Positions 1 through 10,784 of a stretch of DNA of 64,000 nt are shown here, one piece after another. The notes under the pieces are model-generated. The model ran no database searches. It was not told the DNA's origin and was given only the letters and a program-made list of their open reading frames with translations. Within the stretch, counting starts at the first letter, position 1. Every line of letters starts with the position of its first letter. The stretch is from assembly GCA_933228675.1 (NCBI GenBank), contig OW121744.1:57059775-57123774 (forward strand), read 5' to 3'. Made by a program: the position numbers and the translations under genes. The DNA comes from Stomorhina lunata. Lineage: Eukaryota > Arthropoda > Insecta > Diptera > Rhiniidae.

Positions 1-1215
1 TTGAGCAAGTCTCCAAGTTATGCCAGTTCATAGCTGTTTCCTCACCGATCCAAGACTTAATGCCCGTAAAAAGGTGGCATATAGGTGGAGCTATCTCTGT
101 CACCGCGAGCATCAGTTCCTGACTGAGCAATTTCGTTGCCTTCGATGTCGCAATGACCAGGAACCCAGCAAAGTCTTACCCTAAATGTATCAGCCAATGT
201 GATGATAGCTAATCTACATGACTAGTTTTGAGGTGATGCTACCACCTTCCAGGGCTTTTAGAGCAGTCTGACTATCAACGTAGATTGTCACCTGTCTACA
301 GGAATGTTGTATGAGATAAGTTCAGTGGCTTTCAGAATGGCAAAGATTTCTGCCTGAAATACACTACACTCATCTCTAAGCCTGTAGGATTTCCTAATGT
401 TCTGATTCTTTAAGAAGACACCAACACCAGTGCCGATATCCATTTTAGAACCATCTGTGAAGATCGAGTTCCCCTCAAAGAGCGATTGACGATTATCCCA
501 GCTAGTTCTATCAGGAATAACGACCTCTGGTACGGAGCTGAACAACAGTTCCTTAACTAAGTAGTCAGATACAGTAGATCCTGACTAAAAGCAAGGGACG
601 TTCGTTCGGTTCAGTATGCCTGACTCATGCAGCCTTAGTAGACATCTAGTTGCTGTTTCCTTTATGAATAGATCTAAAGGGAATAGAGACAGCATCACAT
701 CCAGGGCCGCCTGAGGAGTGCTCCTTAGGGCACCAGAGATGCCTATGCTGCTACATCTTTAAACTTTGTTCAAGAGGCTAAAATAGGAAACTTTTTTTAC
801 CGCCTCCCAACATACTGCGCACCCGTTTTTCAGAACCGGTCTTACAGTGGTCGTGAATACCAGTATACTACCATTGGGTTAAGTCCCCAGCTCTTACCTA
901 CCGAGTTCCTGCAAAAGTAGTAGGCGTCCCTTTTTCATTCTCTCAAGCGTATTCCTCTTCCAAGATAGTTTTCTATCTAGAATGACGCCTAGGAATTTGG
1001 CTTCTAATGATAGTCCTAACTCCACCCCATTAAGTACTGAAAGTTTGAAAGTCTCTGTTTTTTCAGGGTTGACCCCCAATCCTTCGTCACTGGCCCAGGA
1101 GGAGAGGTCACCTAGTGCCGATTCCATGATTTCACTGATTGTATTCAGGTATTTACCTGATACCAGTATAACCACATCATCAGCGTAGGCGACAATCTTC
1201 CTACCTAGATGGTCA
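1..1215 (-). pseudogene. Non-LTR retrotransposon fragment, RT palm to RNase H, decayed
   Basis: Read on the minus strand this encodes the end of a reverse transcriptase palm and then an RNase H domain, as in LOA- or I-like non-LTR retrotransposons. The catalytic YADD box lies at about 1174-1188, followed by the thumb (VNPEKTE, then LGVILDRKLSW). An open segment at 288-545 carries the RNase H first motif FTDGSK (about 444-461) and the QAEIFAI glutamate motif. The third motif YVDSQ is present near 265-285 but a small deletion puts it out of frame. The WVPGHC motif lies near 140-165, and the following ADEIA stretch is deleted. Compared with the sister copy at 35047-36950, about a dozen residues after VNPEKTE are missing and there is a frameshift near 920. 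The 3' part lies beyond the window start, and the 5' end is truncated at about 1215. The element sits in the first intron of the kinesin gene, in the same orientation. Confidence 0.85.
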
Positions 1216-1216
1216 A

Positions 1217-1300
1217 ATTGAGTATTAAGCTATGTTAAACTTCTCAAACTAATGCATTTGCCGTTCGGAGCCGGCTTTAAAACGTAGGCCCTATTCAACA
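1217..1300 (+). repeat. SINE body fragment (family 1)
   Basis: From about 1217 to 1300 the sequence matches, with scattered changes, the middle of the SINE found on the minus strand at 56443-56749 (shared blocks include CTAATGCATTTGCCGTT and AAAACGTAGG). Head and tail are absent. It abuts the truncated 5' end of the retrotransposon directly. Confidence 0.6.
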
Positions 1301-2916
1301 TATATAAAACTGAACAAGTTTGCAAAATTAAATTATGTGGGTAACAGGCCACATGGACATACCCAGGAAATGTAGAGAAGATAGTTTATGCTAGCTAAGC
1401 AATTTTAGGCAAGCTACATATTATAGATTTAGTAAGCCTAGGACTACCTTTCAAGTTCCAGATGAACGAGAATCTGTTGGCAGGCATTTTGAGATTTGAT
1501 GGAACAAGTTCTAAGAATCTTTTCAATGCCTTCAATTGGAAATAAAGAAGGTTTTTATAAGGTCGCGAAACCCATTCATTTCTACTCGTTTATAGAAAAA
1601 AATGTCCTTACTAACATGGCCACTACCTGTCTAATAAATAGTACTTTTTTTGCTTGGGTGTCTTAATTTGTTTAATTTATTTATTCCCTTATTTTGCAAT
1701 TTTTTGTTTTTGTTTAAATGGCATTTTATGGTAATGAAAAAAATTTTGTTTTGTTTTTCATATTTTTACAATTGTTGTGCAAAGTCATTTTTCTTTTGTA
1801 TTTTTGTTTTGTTTTGTTTCGTTTTGTGGTTTATTTTGCAATTGCTTTTTTATTTATTGTTATTATTTAAAGAAAATATAAAGAAAAAAAAAACATATGA
1901 TTTAACTGATATTTAACTTGAATTTGTTCATAGACGACGAAAACAAGTATAATCGCAGACAATTGTAATGTTATTTTTATTATTTTCAGTTTTATTGTTA
2001 TTTTTAACTTTTTATTCGGTAAAAATACTCATAAGAAATCTATGACGAGTAGATTTCCATAAAAGTATGTAATTTTGTATGATTTATATTTTATGGCTAA
2101 GATTGGTTTGGCTAATAAATGAATGACGTTATAAAATTTTAGTCATAATTTTAGTTATTTCAAACAAATACTATCCCCAGGTGTGAGTGTATGTGTGTGT
2201 CGGTTGTTTTTTACTCTGATTTAATGCTACAATTATAAACTCATTTGTAATTTGAAATTTTTTCTATTAAATTTTGATTTAAAGTTATAAACGTTCATTT
2301 TGGCACAAATTATTTTGTAGTTCAACTAAAATTTCCACATTTTTTTCATGTTTGTTTGCGAGGTATTTCAACAAAAAATATTAAATTTATTTAATATAAG
2401 TATTTCTTATATAACTTAACTATTGGCTTGTTTAAAATGTTATAACATTTTTCAGATAGAGGAATTAAACGAAATTAATTTTAGTTGAACCAGAGGAATT
2501 AATTTAAATTTTCGAATTCAATTTTACACTTTCTTATATATTAACTCTTGGATGCATTGGTAATATATTTATTATATTAAAATAAACTGTTTCTACTTTT
2601 CAAAACCAAGTTAAAACTTTCAAGTTAAAAATATTGATAATTGGTTTATAGGATATAGTTGCAAAATATATTTCGAAAATATTTCTGATTAGTTTTCAAA
2701 GAATTTATTATTAAATTTAACAAATGAATACAATTGTTTGATAAGAAGATTAAATAATTGCTCACTTGTTCATTAGTCAAAATTTATTTCGAAATCTTTA
2801 TCTAAAAAACAGTTAAAAAATGTATTTCCTATAAAATTTGGAATGAGGTTTTTTAATTTTAGATTTCATTACTAAATTTTAGAATATAAGAGAACTTTAC
2901 ACTACATAGAACTGAA
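1301..2916. other. AT-rich intronic sequence, nothing recognised
   Basis: Very T-rich low-complexity DNA, especially 1640-1910. A translated stretch at 1650-1916 is mostly Phe/Leu/Cys from T runs and is not credible as a gene. By position it lies within the first coding intron of the kinesin gene. Confidence 0.5.
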
Positions 2917-3627
2917 CTACACCATTTTCAATTGTAAATGAGAAAATTCCAATTGAAATTGAGAAATTTCATTTGAAAATGAGAAATTTTAAATTGAAAA
3001 TGGGAATTTTCCATTTGTAAATGAGAATTTTTCATTTGTAATTGAAAAAAGTATAATTGAAAATGAGAAATTTTCATTTGTAATTGAGAAATTTCCATTT
3101 CAAATTGAGTTTTCCATTTGAAAATGAGAAATGTTTAATTGAAAATGAGAAATTTCCATTTGTAATTACGAAATTTTTATTTGAAATTGAGTTTTCCATT
3201 TGAAAATGAGAAATTTTCATTTGTAATTGAGAAATTTTCATTGGGTTTTTTTAAATTTCAAATGAAAATTTCTCAATTACAAATCAAAAATTCTCATTTT
3301 CAAATAAAAATTTCTCAATTACAAATGGAAATTTCTCAATTTCAATTGGAAATTTCTCATTTCCAAATGGAAATTCTCAATTTCAATTCGAATTTTCTCA
3401 TTTTCAAATGAAAATTCTCAATTTCAATTGGAATTTTCTCATTTTCAAATGTAAATTCTCATTTTCAATTGGAATTTTCTCATTTCCAAATGGAAATTCT
3501 CAATTTCAATTCAAATTTTCTCATTTTCAAATGAAAATTCTCAATTTCAATTGGAATTTTCTCATTTTCAAATGTAAATTCTCATTTTCAATTGGAATTT
3601 TCTCATTTACAATTGAAAATGGTGTAG
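2917..3627. repeat. Foldback element: 21-bp minisatellite arranged as a giant inverted repeat
   Basis: The left half (2917 to about 3243) is a tandem array of roughly 21-bp units of the type GAGAAATTTTCATTTGTAATT. The right half (about 3250-3627) is the same array in opposite orientation. The outermost 39 bases (2917-2955) are an exact reverse complement of 3589-3627, so the segment can fold into one long hairpin with a small loop near 3244. This architecture is that of foldback-type elements. No transposase is present and I cannot identify a target duplication. Because 21 bp is seven codons, the right arm reads through as a seven-residue periodic peptide, which I regard as a by-product. Confidence 0.8.
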
Positions 3628-3791
3628 AAAAGCAAAGGATTATCGCCTATACAGTTTTACACGAAAATTTTATTGTGTATAATTCTGTTTAGGCAATAAT
3701 ATCCGCTGTATCCGCGAACCATTATAATTCGTCTTTAATCTGTTTTGGAATTTCGATTTGTCTAGAATATATAGGGAAATGACTAACTCAA

Positions 3792-3948
3792 TTTTGTTAC
3801 TTAACTGGAGAAGGAAAAACTTGTATGAAAACCGTAAAATTTTAGATACAAGAAGAAATTTTATAATGATAAATAAAATGTGTTGTTTTTTTATTAAAAT
3901 TTTTGTTGTATCTAAAATTTTATGAATTTCTCTTGTAAAGTAACAAAA
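3792..3948. repeat. Small inverted-repeat (MITE-like) element
   Basis: The ends TTTTGTTACTT (3792-3802) and AAGTAACAAAA (3938-3948) are reverse complements. Inside them AAAATTTTAGATACAA (3836-3851) is exactly complementary to 3906-3921. Total length is about 157 bp, with no coding capacity. It lies in the kinesin intron. Confidence 0.5.
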
Positions 3949-4360
3949 AATCTTAGGCCTTTTTTACAATCCCAACGAAACATAATGTCATAACTCAATA
4001 CAATACTTCGTTAATACTTTTAATTTGGTATGTATGTGAATAAAAAAGACTCCGGCTAAACCATGTTTATGAATAACATTACGGAATTAAAAGCAAAAAA
4101 CTAAGTATAAGAAAGAACTCGTTTGAAATAGGTTTTAATTAACAAAACCAAAGTATAAAATGAAACTATTAAAAATTCTCAATTATTTTCGAAATCTTAA
4201 GTAGTTTAAGTTAATAACATTTTGCCATTTAATTAATACATAAAATAAACATTTAAATTCAAACTTATTTGAGGTTAAAACCCAAATATTTAAATATTAA
4301 GTTGGTAAAATAATACATAGTACTAAAAAGAATAAAAAAGGAGTGAGTAGTAGAACTTAC
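3949..4360. other. Intron sequence next to the kinesin donor site
   Basis: AT-rich, no recognisable gene or repeat. Its right end is the splice donor GTAAGT (minus strand, starting at 4360) of the kinesin exon. Confidence 0.5.
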
Positions 4361-4415
4361 CACGACGATTGAAGGGTCGCACCCTGACAGCAACTTTGAT
4401 CTTATCCGTTGACAT
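4361..4415 (-). CDS. Khc-73: First coding exon of a kinesin-3 (Khc-73/KIF13-like) motor protein, partial
   Basis: On the minus strand an ATG at 4415-4413 opens MSTDKIKVAVRVRPFNRR, then one base of a split codon, then a consensus donor GTAAGTT starting at 4360. KVAVRVRPFNRR is the beta-1 strand and RVRP nucleotide-contact motif that begins every kinesin motor domain. The DKIKVAVRVRPFNRR context fits Khc-73/KIF13 better than unc-104/KIF1, which has a shorter leader and NSRE after RPF. The leftover G at the exon end is compatible with the Glu that follows RR in this family (phase-1 intron). The start lies in the context CTCAAAATG, close to the dipteran Kozak consensus. KIF13-type motors are plus-end-directed microtubule transporters of vesicles that also act in polarity and spindle orientation. 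No further exon is seen between here and base 1, so the next one is beyond the window, after an intron of more than 4.3 kb loaded with repeats. Confidence 0.85.
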
Positions 4416-5000
4416 TTTGAGTATTAAACAAATACAGTTTGACGATGACGAACAGTGACGTCTTTGGGATAGGAGTGATGAAGATAGAGCGAGGGGGAAC
4501 GGGTGCTGTTAAGGTCGAAGTAGTTGGTGGTGAAGTAGTTGCTAAAGAATTACCACAACTACTACCACAATTGTAGCTACAGCAATGTACAGCAAATTAA
4601 TCCTCCAAGTTTGCAGTTATTAAAAGTGGAAATTATTTGTATTTAGATTTAGAAGTCTTAGATTTGCAGGCATAAATTGAAGATAAGAAAGGAAACAGGC
4701 TGCCCCACTGAGTGGGTGGTTTCAAGTAAAGTTGGCTTAATGGTTGACTGCTGGGAGAGATGACTGATTAACTTGGTTGGTTGTTTGGCTGTTTTTTTAT
4801 TGTTGTTGGTTTGATAAGCCAAGAATCGAACAGTTGGAAAACAAGTAGACACGAACACGTAATAAAAGTTTACACCAACTAACGAAAAATCGCTCACTCA
4901 CTTACCGACTTACCGAGCTACTTTTCGTTTAGATATTTACAAACGCGACAAAGACGAGACGATACAATACGAGACTACCTCTAATTCTATACAATTTTAA
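4416..5000 (-). promoter_or_regulatory. Probable 5' UTR and promoter region of the kinesin gene
   Basis: Upstream of the kinesin ATG (higher coordinates) the DNA is less AT-rich than its surroundings, notably 4440-4560 and 4860-4980, as expected for a transcribed leader and proximal promoter. I see no unambiguous TATA box, initiator or leader intron, so the transcription start is unassigned. A 79-codon open stretch at 4658-4897 (minus) shows no domain and is probably chance. Confidence 0.4.
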
Positions 5001-6312
5001 ATACAAATAGATGTCTATATGTACAATTCTATACTCGATATTAAATTTCAGTATTTTTTTCCTTTTAATATTTAGTTTTTGCTTTTTATTTTTATGACAA
5101 TAAGTAGGACGTTAGATTTTGATAGTTTTTCTTTCTTTTTTTTTTTTTTTGTTGAGTTGAGTTAAGTTTTGTTGACTGGATGTAAAACTTCTTTTTTCGG
5201 TTTATTTTAGTATTATTTTGATGGTAGGTTTGTTTGTTTGTATAACTTGACTGACTGAGTGCCTGACTGACTCAATATTCCGTTTGTTCTTACTTTAGTT
5301 GGCTTTTTGCCTGATTATGGATGGAGTATTTTCTTTTAATTTTATATGTGTTTTTTTATTGCTGTTCTTGTTGTTGTTGGATTAGATTTGAAGTTTCCAA
5401 AGTGTCGTTCATTCGTAGTAGAAACACCCAGTTGTAGAAATGGATATTTTTGGCTTCGTGTGGCTTATGTTTTTGTTATAAATTCTTCTTCAAGAGGATT
5501 TTGTGTTTAGTTCTTGTATTAATTTACAGGAAGTTCTTTCGTTATTTTTTTTTTTATTTTAGCAAGAAACACCAGCAAAACACCATCAAAACACCAGACA
5601 TTTATACAGCAATATCCACATCCACAAAAATACAACATAAACAGTTGATAAAAGGGCAGGAGGCAGTTTGTTATTGGACTTTGTAGTTTAGTCTTTAGTA
5701 TAAATTTTTAAGTTTAGCGACAAGGAATGCCTTTTTTACACGCACCTGGTATAGACCATTTAAAAAGGAAATGACTCGGAGTGTGCGTTTAGTTACAAAT
5801 TGTGGTCTAAAGTACAAAAATATGAAAAAGAAGATAGAAAAAGAAGTTGGATTAACGAAAAAAAACATACATATTTAGGAATAAAAAGTAAAATAAAATA
5901 AGAGGAATATTTAAAATGAGTCAGTCAATTGTGACCCGCATACGATGATTGATTTTTATAAATGACCCAACGAATTGAAAGTTTTTGTGTACAAAAAAGT
6001 TTTCATGAAATGTTTCAGTATTTTTGTTCATTCATTTTTCTTTATTCGTTGTTTAATTAATATTATTATTTTATTTATATTTAGATTAATTTTTGTTTAG
6101 TTTTTATTTTATTCGAATTCATTTTGAATTTCTTGTTAACATGCTTTTGTTTGCCAACAACAAACCAAGTGTTAGAACCAGATTTTGAAAGTACTTTTTC
6201 ATAAATTATTTACAAAATTTCAAGTTCAAACTTGATAATCATCACTTTATGTTGATATTTGTTGGTCACAATAATTCGTATTTATTCTGTCCCTCAAATA
6301 AGATATACAAAG
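5001..6312. other. AT-rich intergenic DNA, nothing recognised
   Basis: Homopolymer-rich non-coding sequence. The short open stretch at 5450-5686 is Phe/Lys-rich with no domain. No repeat family is evident. Confidence 0.45.
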
Positions 6313-6520
6313 ATGTGATGGAAAACGATCGTTTTCAAATCGCTCGATTTTTGATAATTACCTTTTATTTCCCAAAAAGTTTAAACCAAATGAAAGATAA
6401 TATATCAGTCAAAAGGATTAAATACCAAATTTTGTTTTTTTTTTCTGAGAAATAACCGAAAATTATCTCAAAAATATATCTGAAATCGATCGATTTGGAA
6501 ACGATCGTTTTCCATCACAT
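6313..6520. repeat. MITE-like inverted-repeat element with internal GATC palindromes
   Basis: About 38 bases starting ATGTGATGGAAAACGATCG (6313) are nearly the exact reverse complement of the right end, which finishes CGTTTTCCATCACAT (6520). Each arm contains the palindromes AAACGATCGTTT and ATCGCTCGAT/ATCGATCGAT. The 130-bp centre is non-coding. I could not define a target duplication. Confidence 0.6.
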
Positions 6521-6774
6521 ACCTGATAATGTGTGGTTTTCGCTCTGTCTAGAATTAGGGATAATCCTCTTGAATAAGATCGCCTAACCAACCATCGAAA
6601 CGCGTCGAGTAAAGGTTTCCCACCATTTTTTTGGTTTTATCAAAAAGCTATTTATTACAATAATAAATAATTGTAATGAATTGGGATCTTAGTGCAATAC
6701 ATTACAGTAAAACTTTTTAATCAAACTTTTATGTTTTGAGATTGGGCAATACCAGTGCTTAATAAACTTTGTCA

Positions 6775-7468
6775 TTTTACAGATTGAGGCCATGAGACAA
6801 CATATGAATGAAACAGTTATCCGGAATCTTAATACAATCTCCGGAAGACCCAATGTTGTGATTGACACACAAGCGCACGTCCGATCATGTTGCTTCATCT
6901 ACATTTATGGGTAGTATAAATATTTAGGAATCAGCAGCTCTTGATGTTCTTGGCATGAGAGTTCAGTGTGATGTCCGTTGGATTAGACACATTTTTTAAG
7001 TGTCGAAAGATGCATTTAAGTGCTTTTTTGAAGTGGTGCAAAAGGTATGTTAGTCCATCTGATCTCCTTACTATTTATACGACTTATATCCGACCGAAAA
7101 TGGAATACAACTCTCTTGTATAAGCCGGAGCTTCAAAGTCTTTTATGGAGCTTCGATGCCGTGTACAGGGAAGTGCGAAGATGCTTATCGGCGACAGTAG
7201 GATATCCAACTCTATTGATTCACTAGAGCATCGTCGCATTGTGGGGTATATCTCACTGTTCTATCGCTAATACAATGGCATGTGTTCTGAAGATATCAGG
7301 AATCTTGTTCCTGAAAACAGTGTATCTCTGCGAAACACGCGTTTTTCTTCTAGAACACATCCATTCGTAGTCGAAACACTGCTCCCTCTATCCTCCTTCC
7401 CATAATCTATTTGCCTAGTTCCAACATAATGCTTTGCATGAGTAGTTGGTTCAAGTTATATAAAAAAA
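6775..7468 (+). pseudogene. Jockey-like LINE, RT thumb and C-terminus, copy A (decayed)
   Basis: A broken reading frame with many stops matches the distal part of a jockey-like ORF2. Recognisable blocks in order are an EAMRQHMNE-like segment (about 6785), LDVLGMRVQCDVRWIRHIF (about 6940), the TYIRPKMEYNS-like segment (about 7085), SNSIDSLEHRR with YRYYNGMCSE after it (about 7200-7290), and the tail LLPPIL plus LFPSSN-type coding near 7380. It ends in an A-rich tail at about 7460-7468. The same segments recur in copies at 8500-9075 (minus) and 10785-11735 (plus), which confirms one family. Confidence 0.75.
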
Positions 7469-7724
7469 CTCCAAAGTTGGAAATGCGAGCAAGCTTCGAA
7501 TCCATTATCTAAAAACGTCAACCAAATCAGTCATTAACTAGACGTTTAGTATTAATTTAGCACCCGAATACTTCGTTTTATTCCCAAAAATAAATCGGAA
7601 GATTTAAGTTTTTCTACATCTGATGGAGGGATTAAATTTTTCAAAAAACATTATTTTTTATTTAGCCTATATTACAGCTTGAGGGAAATACTTCCCCGGG
7701 GAGTAATTTAAGCATATGTTGCTT

Positions 7725-8440
7725 TTCAAGGCATTTCGGTCTTCACAGATGGATCTAAAAAGGATTGCGGTACTGGATCTTGTGTTTTCCTAAGGGAACA
7801 AAACATTACACAATCTTTTAAACTCGCGGACGAGTGCAATGTATTCTGAAAGATATTTGCCATATAGAAGGCTATAGAGCTCATCCAGGGTTTTATAGCT
7901 GAAAATCGTGAAGTGACTATATAAGTCGACAGGCTTCGCTCAAGGGGCTGCGGGGACATAGTAACACCACCAAACTAGTTTAAAAATGTAGAATATCTCT
8001 TTTTGACCTACCATTCAGCTATGGGATTAGATTGTGCTGGGTTCCTGGTCATTGCGGCGTCGCTGGCAACGAAGTTGCGGACGAAGTCGCTAGATAAGGC
8101 TACAGACAAGACTTGAGTCAAAGAGTGACAGATATTGTTCCACCTATCTGTCACTTTAATCAGGGCATTAAGTCTTGGATCAAGGAAACCACAAAGACAT
8201 ATAGAAACATGGTTACGTATAGGACATCGAGAGCTCTAGACCGGACATTAATGGAACCAAAATTCTACTAGGTCTGAATAGGTCAAGCTTAAGATGTATA
8301 ATGTTCTTAACGGGACATTGTGCCTTAAATTTGGGGTTAAATAGGCGGGATGTTAGCATTCCGGACCTCTGCAGATTATGTCTAGATGAGGATTTGTCCG
8401 AATCGGTAGAGTTGTATTCCATTTTGGTCTACAATAGGTG
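7725..8440 (+). pseudogene. RNase H domain of an RNase H-class retrotransposon (decayed)
   Basis: The plus strand encodes FTDGSKKDCGTG (from about 7738), then a KLADECNVF-like segment and a KAIELI helix, with stops between. Further on is RLCWVPGHCGVAGNEVADEV (about 8028-8090), the classic His/Asp end of an RNase H domain. Downstream sequence near 8260-8440 matches the cysteine/histidine C-terminal region of the better copy at 35268-36446. It belongs to the same broad family but is far more diverged and in the opposite orientation. Confidence 0.75.
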
Positions 8441-8499
8441 GTGTAGATTTTAAGGAGATCATTTGGAGTGACAGTATTTTACGCTGTTTAAAAAACCAA

Positions 8500-9075
8500 G
8501 GAAAATAATGATTCTTTTGACATATGAAAGATGTGTTTAGTCCAATGGACGTAACATTGTATTCTCATGTCCAGAACATCAAGAGTGTCAGATTCCGGAA
8601 TATTTTAACCATCCATGGATACAAATCTGCCGAGCGCTTGCAAGCATACAACACTGAGTCTACGCCATTTAGAGATGGTTTAGAGATCGCGGTTTAATGA
8701 TTTATTAATGTTTTGCCTCATAACCACAATCTGTAGAAGATCCAGCCTATGATTAAATGAATACGAATGTCAAATGCTACTATCATCTGTAAAAGAATAG
8801 ATGGGATTAAAAGTTTGACATAGATGGTCATTAATGAATATAACAAATAGTGTAGGAGAAAGAACAGAGCTTTGCGGTACCTTTGAATTGATCTTGAATT
8901 CGTTAGATGAGATACCATCTACAACAACTTTAATAGCGTGATCCTCGAGGAAGCTCGATATAAAAGGAGATAAGTTATTACCGACAACAAAGACAACAAG
9001 TTTTAATAAAAGTGAACCATGTCACACTCTATCGAAATGCTTGGAAATATTTAGAGCCACAACATTGCTTTCGTA
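8500..9075 (-). pseudogene. Jockey-like LINE, RT palm, copy C (decayed)
   Basis: On the minus strand the reading frame contains VALNISKHFDRV (palm aspartate region), VVVDGISSNEFKINS, the VPQ-S-VLSPTLF box, FINDHLCQTFNPIYSFTDDS (the catalytic FADD-type box, here FTDD) and MRQNINKSLNRDL. A stop follows, then LDVLDMRIQCYVHW. These are successive palm and thumb segments of a jockey-clade RT. Only a few stops interrupt this copy. It lies head-on to copy A and is truncated at both ends. Confidence 0.8.
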
Positions 9076-10784
9076 GAATGCGCTTTGCTGTTGGACAAAT
9101 TGACAACAACTTAACAAAATTTCAGATAAATCTGGGCTAAACTCTCATATCACAGGAACTATTTTCAAACAGATTTCCATTTCCGGAAAGAGATTCTGGT
9201 ATGGAGATATGTTCAAATGTGTACCAAATTTTAGCTGATTTAGGTTATCGATATATCTTTACAACAACAACATTTGCTATGTACATTTTGGGAGGTACAA
9301 GTAATATTTTTGCAAAACTAAAGAACTAGTTATAACGTCAATTAAGGAAAAGCTGTCCTATTAAAGCTTCCCGATAAAATGGTCCGAATAGTAGTTCAAA
9401 ATAAACAGGGTTTATCTTTGTATCAATAAAATCGACTGTGCGAAATTTCACAAAAATTCGTTGCAAATAGTCTAGCATCTTTGCATTTGCAAATTGATAC
9501 AGGAAATTAAAAAATTGTCTATATTATTTCAAAAGAAATTTTTTTATTTTGCTACACCGATTTGCAAATTCTACGATTCTAGACTGTATTTGAACAAATT
9601 ACGTTAGAAAATATTCGACTTAAATAAAATTCTTTCAAATGTCTGATCATAATTTCAAAACGGCTGGATACATTTGCTGCTTCTGTTAATGTTGATAACA
9701 ATGTTTAAATGACACGCTAGATTTCGTTATAGACACTCACACAAATACAAAATCATTCATTCATATTTTTATATTCTCAAATATCTTCTCACTTTCACAA
9801 AATTTGCTATGTTTAATTCTTTAGCCGCACAGTGGAATGAGATGATTGTAAAGTGGAAATGATTCTACAGTTTTAATTTAGTTAAGCGAATTATTAAAAT
9901 TCTTGATGTAGAAATACAATTTATTCACATATAGTTATTTTATTAATGAACGGTTTGAGTTCATATTTTAATCTCTTTAAATAATTTATTAGTGAAATGA
10001 CTATAAAGTTAGAATCTGGTGGGTTCTCATGGATTGCTAGGATTGAGTAGGACCAACGTAAGGAAATGCGTAGGTATACTTCTCTCCAATGTGCTCCATA
10101 TTAAATAAAATGAGCATTTATTAGTTATATGTAGATAAGAATGCGACCGAGTCGGTAAAAAACATTTTTGTCGTTGAGCTAGGCTCTAAAGTAGGGGACA
10201 TAAGTTTCATTGTGGCAGGTATCACAATAAACTCTATGAGATTAAGCGGGGAAAATTGAACGATGTTATAAAACTATACTAGGAATCTCCTAGACGAATT
10301 GTCACCACCTTTATAAGCTAAACTAACTAGAAACTTCCACTTTCATTTAGAAGTTTTAATATGAGTCCCCCTCTTAGGAGTTTAGGAGATATTTCGGAAA
10401 AATTACAAAATATTTTCATTTTAAAAACCAATATTTGTTATTTTAAAGGTATTGTATTATTTATATAGATGAAGTATAAAAGTGTTTTAGACGTTTAAGC
10501 CCGATTATTTGGTAGCCTTCATTAATAAAGTAAAATATGGACAGACAAATTTAAGAGTTTTTCTTAAGTTTATTTAGGTAATTTTTTGCTAAGCTATAGA
10601 TATGGAAGCTAAGTTCAAACATGGAACGATTGCAACAACATTTGCTTCATTGATTTTACTTGCCATAAACGGCCAAAAACTCTATTCCGGTAAGGCAGTT
10701 TTATGAGAGAAACCGAAAATAATGTTCCTATAAGAGTTTTTATGTATGTACAAATGAGTACAATAACAATTTAGGCGTAAATCA
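9076..10784. other. Intergenic DNA, nothing recognised
   Basis: AT-rich sequence without long frames. A short stretch near 10598-10640 faintly resembles the interior of the mini-me-like elements, but not enough to annotate. Confidence 0.4.

Noticed and set aside
982..1188. Plus-strand frame opposite the retrotransposon RT (also 36391-36594 and 36609-36881)
   Set aside because: Antisense shadows of the minus-strand reverse transcriptase, which has clear RT motifs.
3181..3692. Two plus-strand frames (76 and 94 codons) with a seven-residue periodic peptide
   Set aside because: They are the direct result of a 21-bp tandem repeat read in frame. There is no start context or splice signal, and the same DNA is one arm of a large palindrome.
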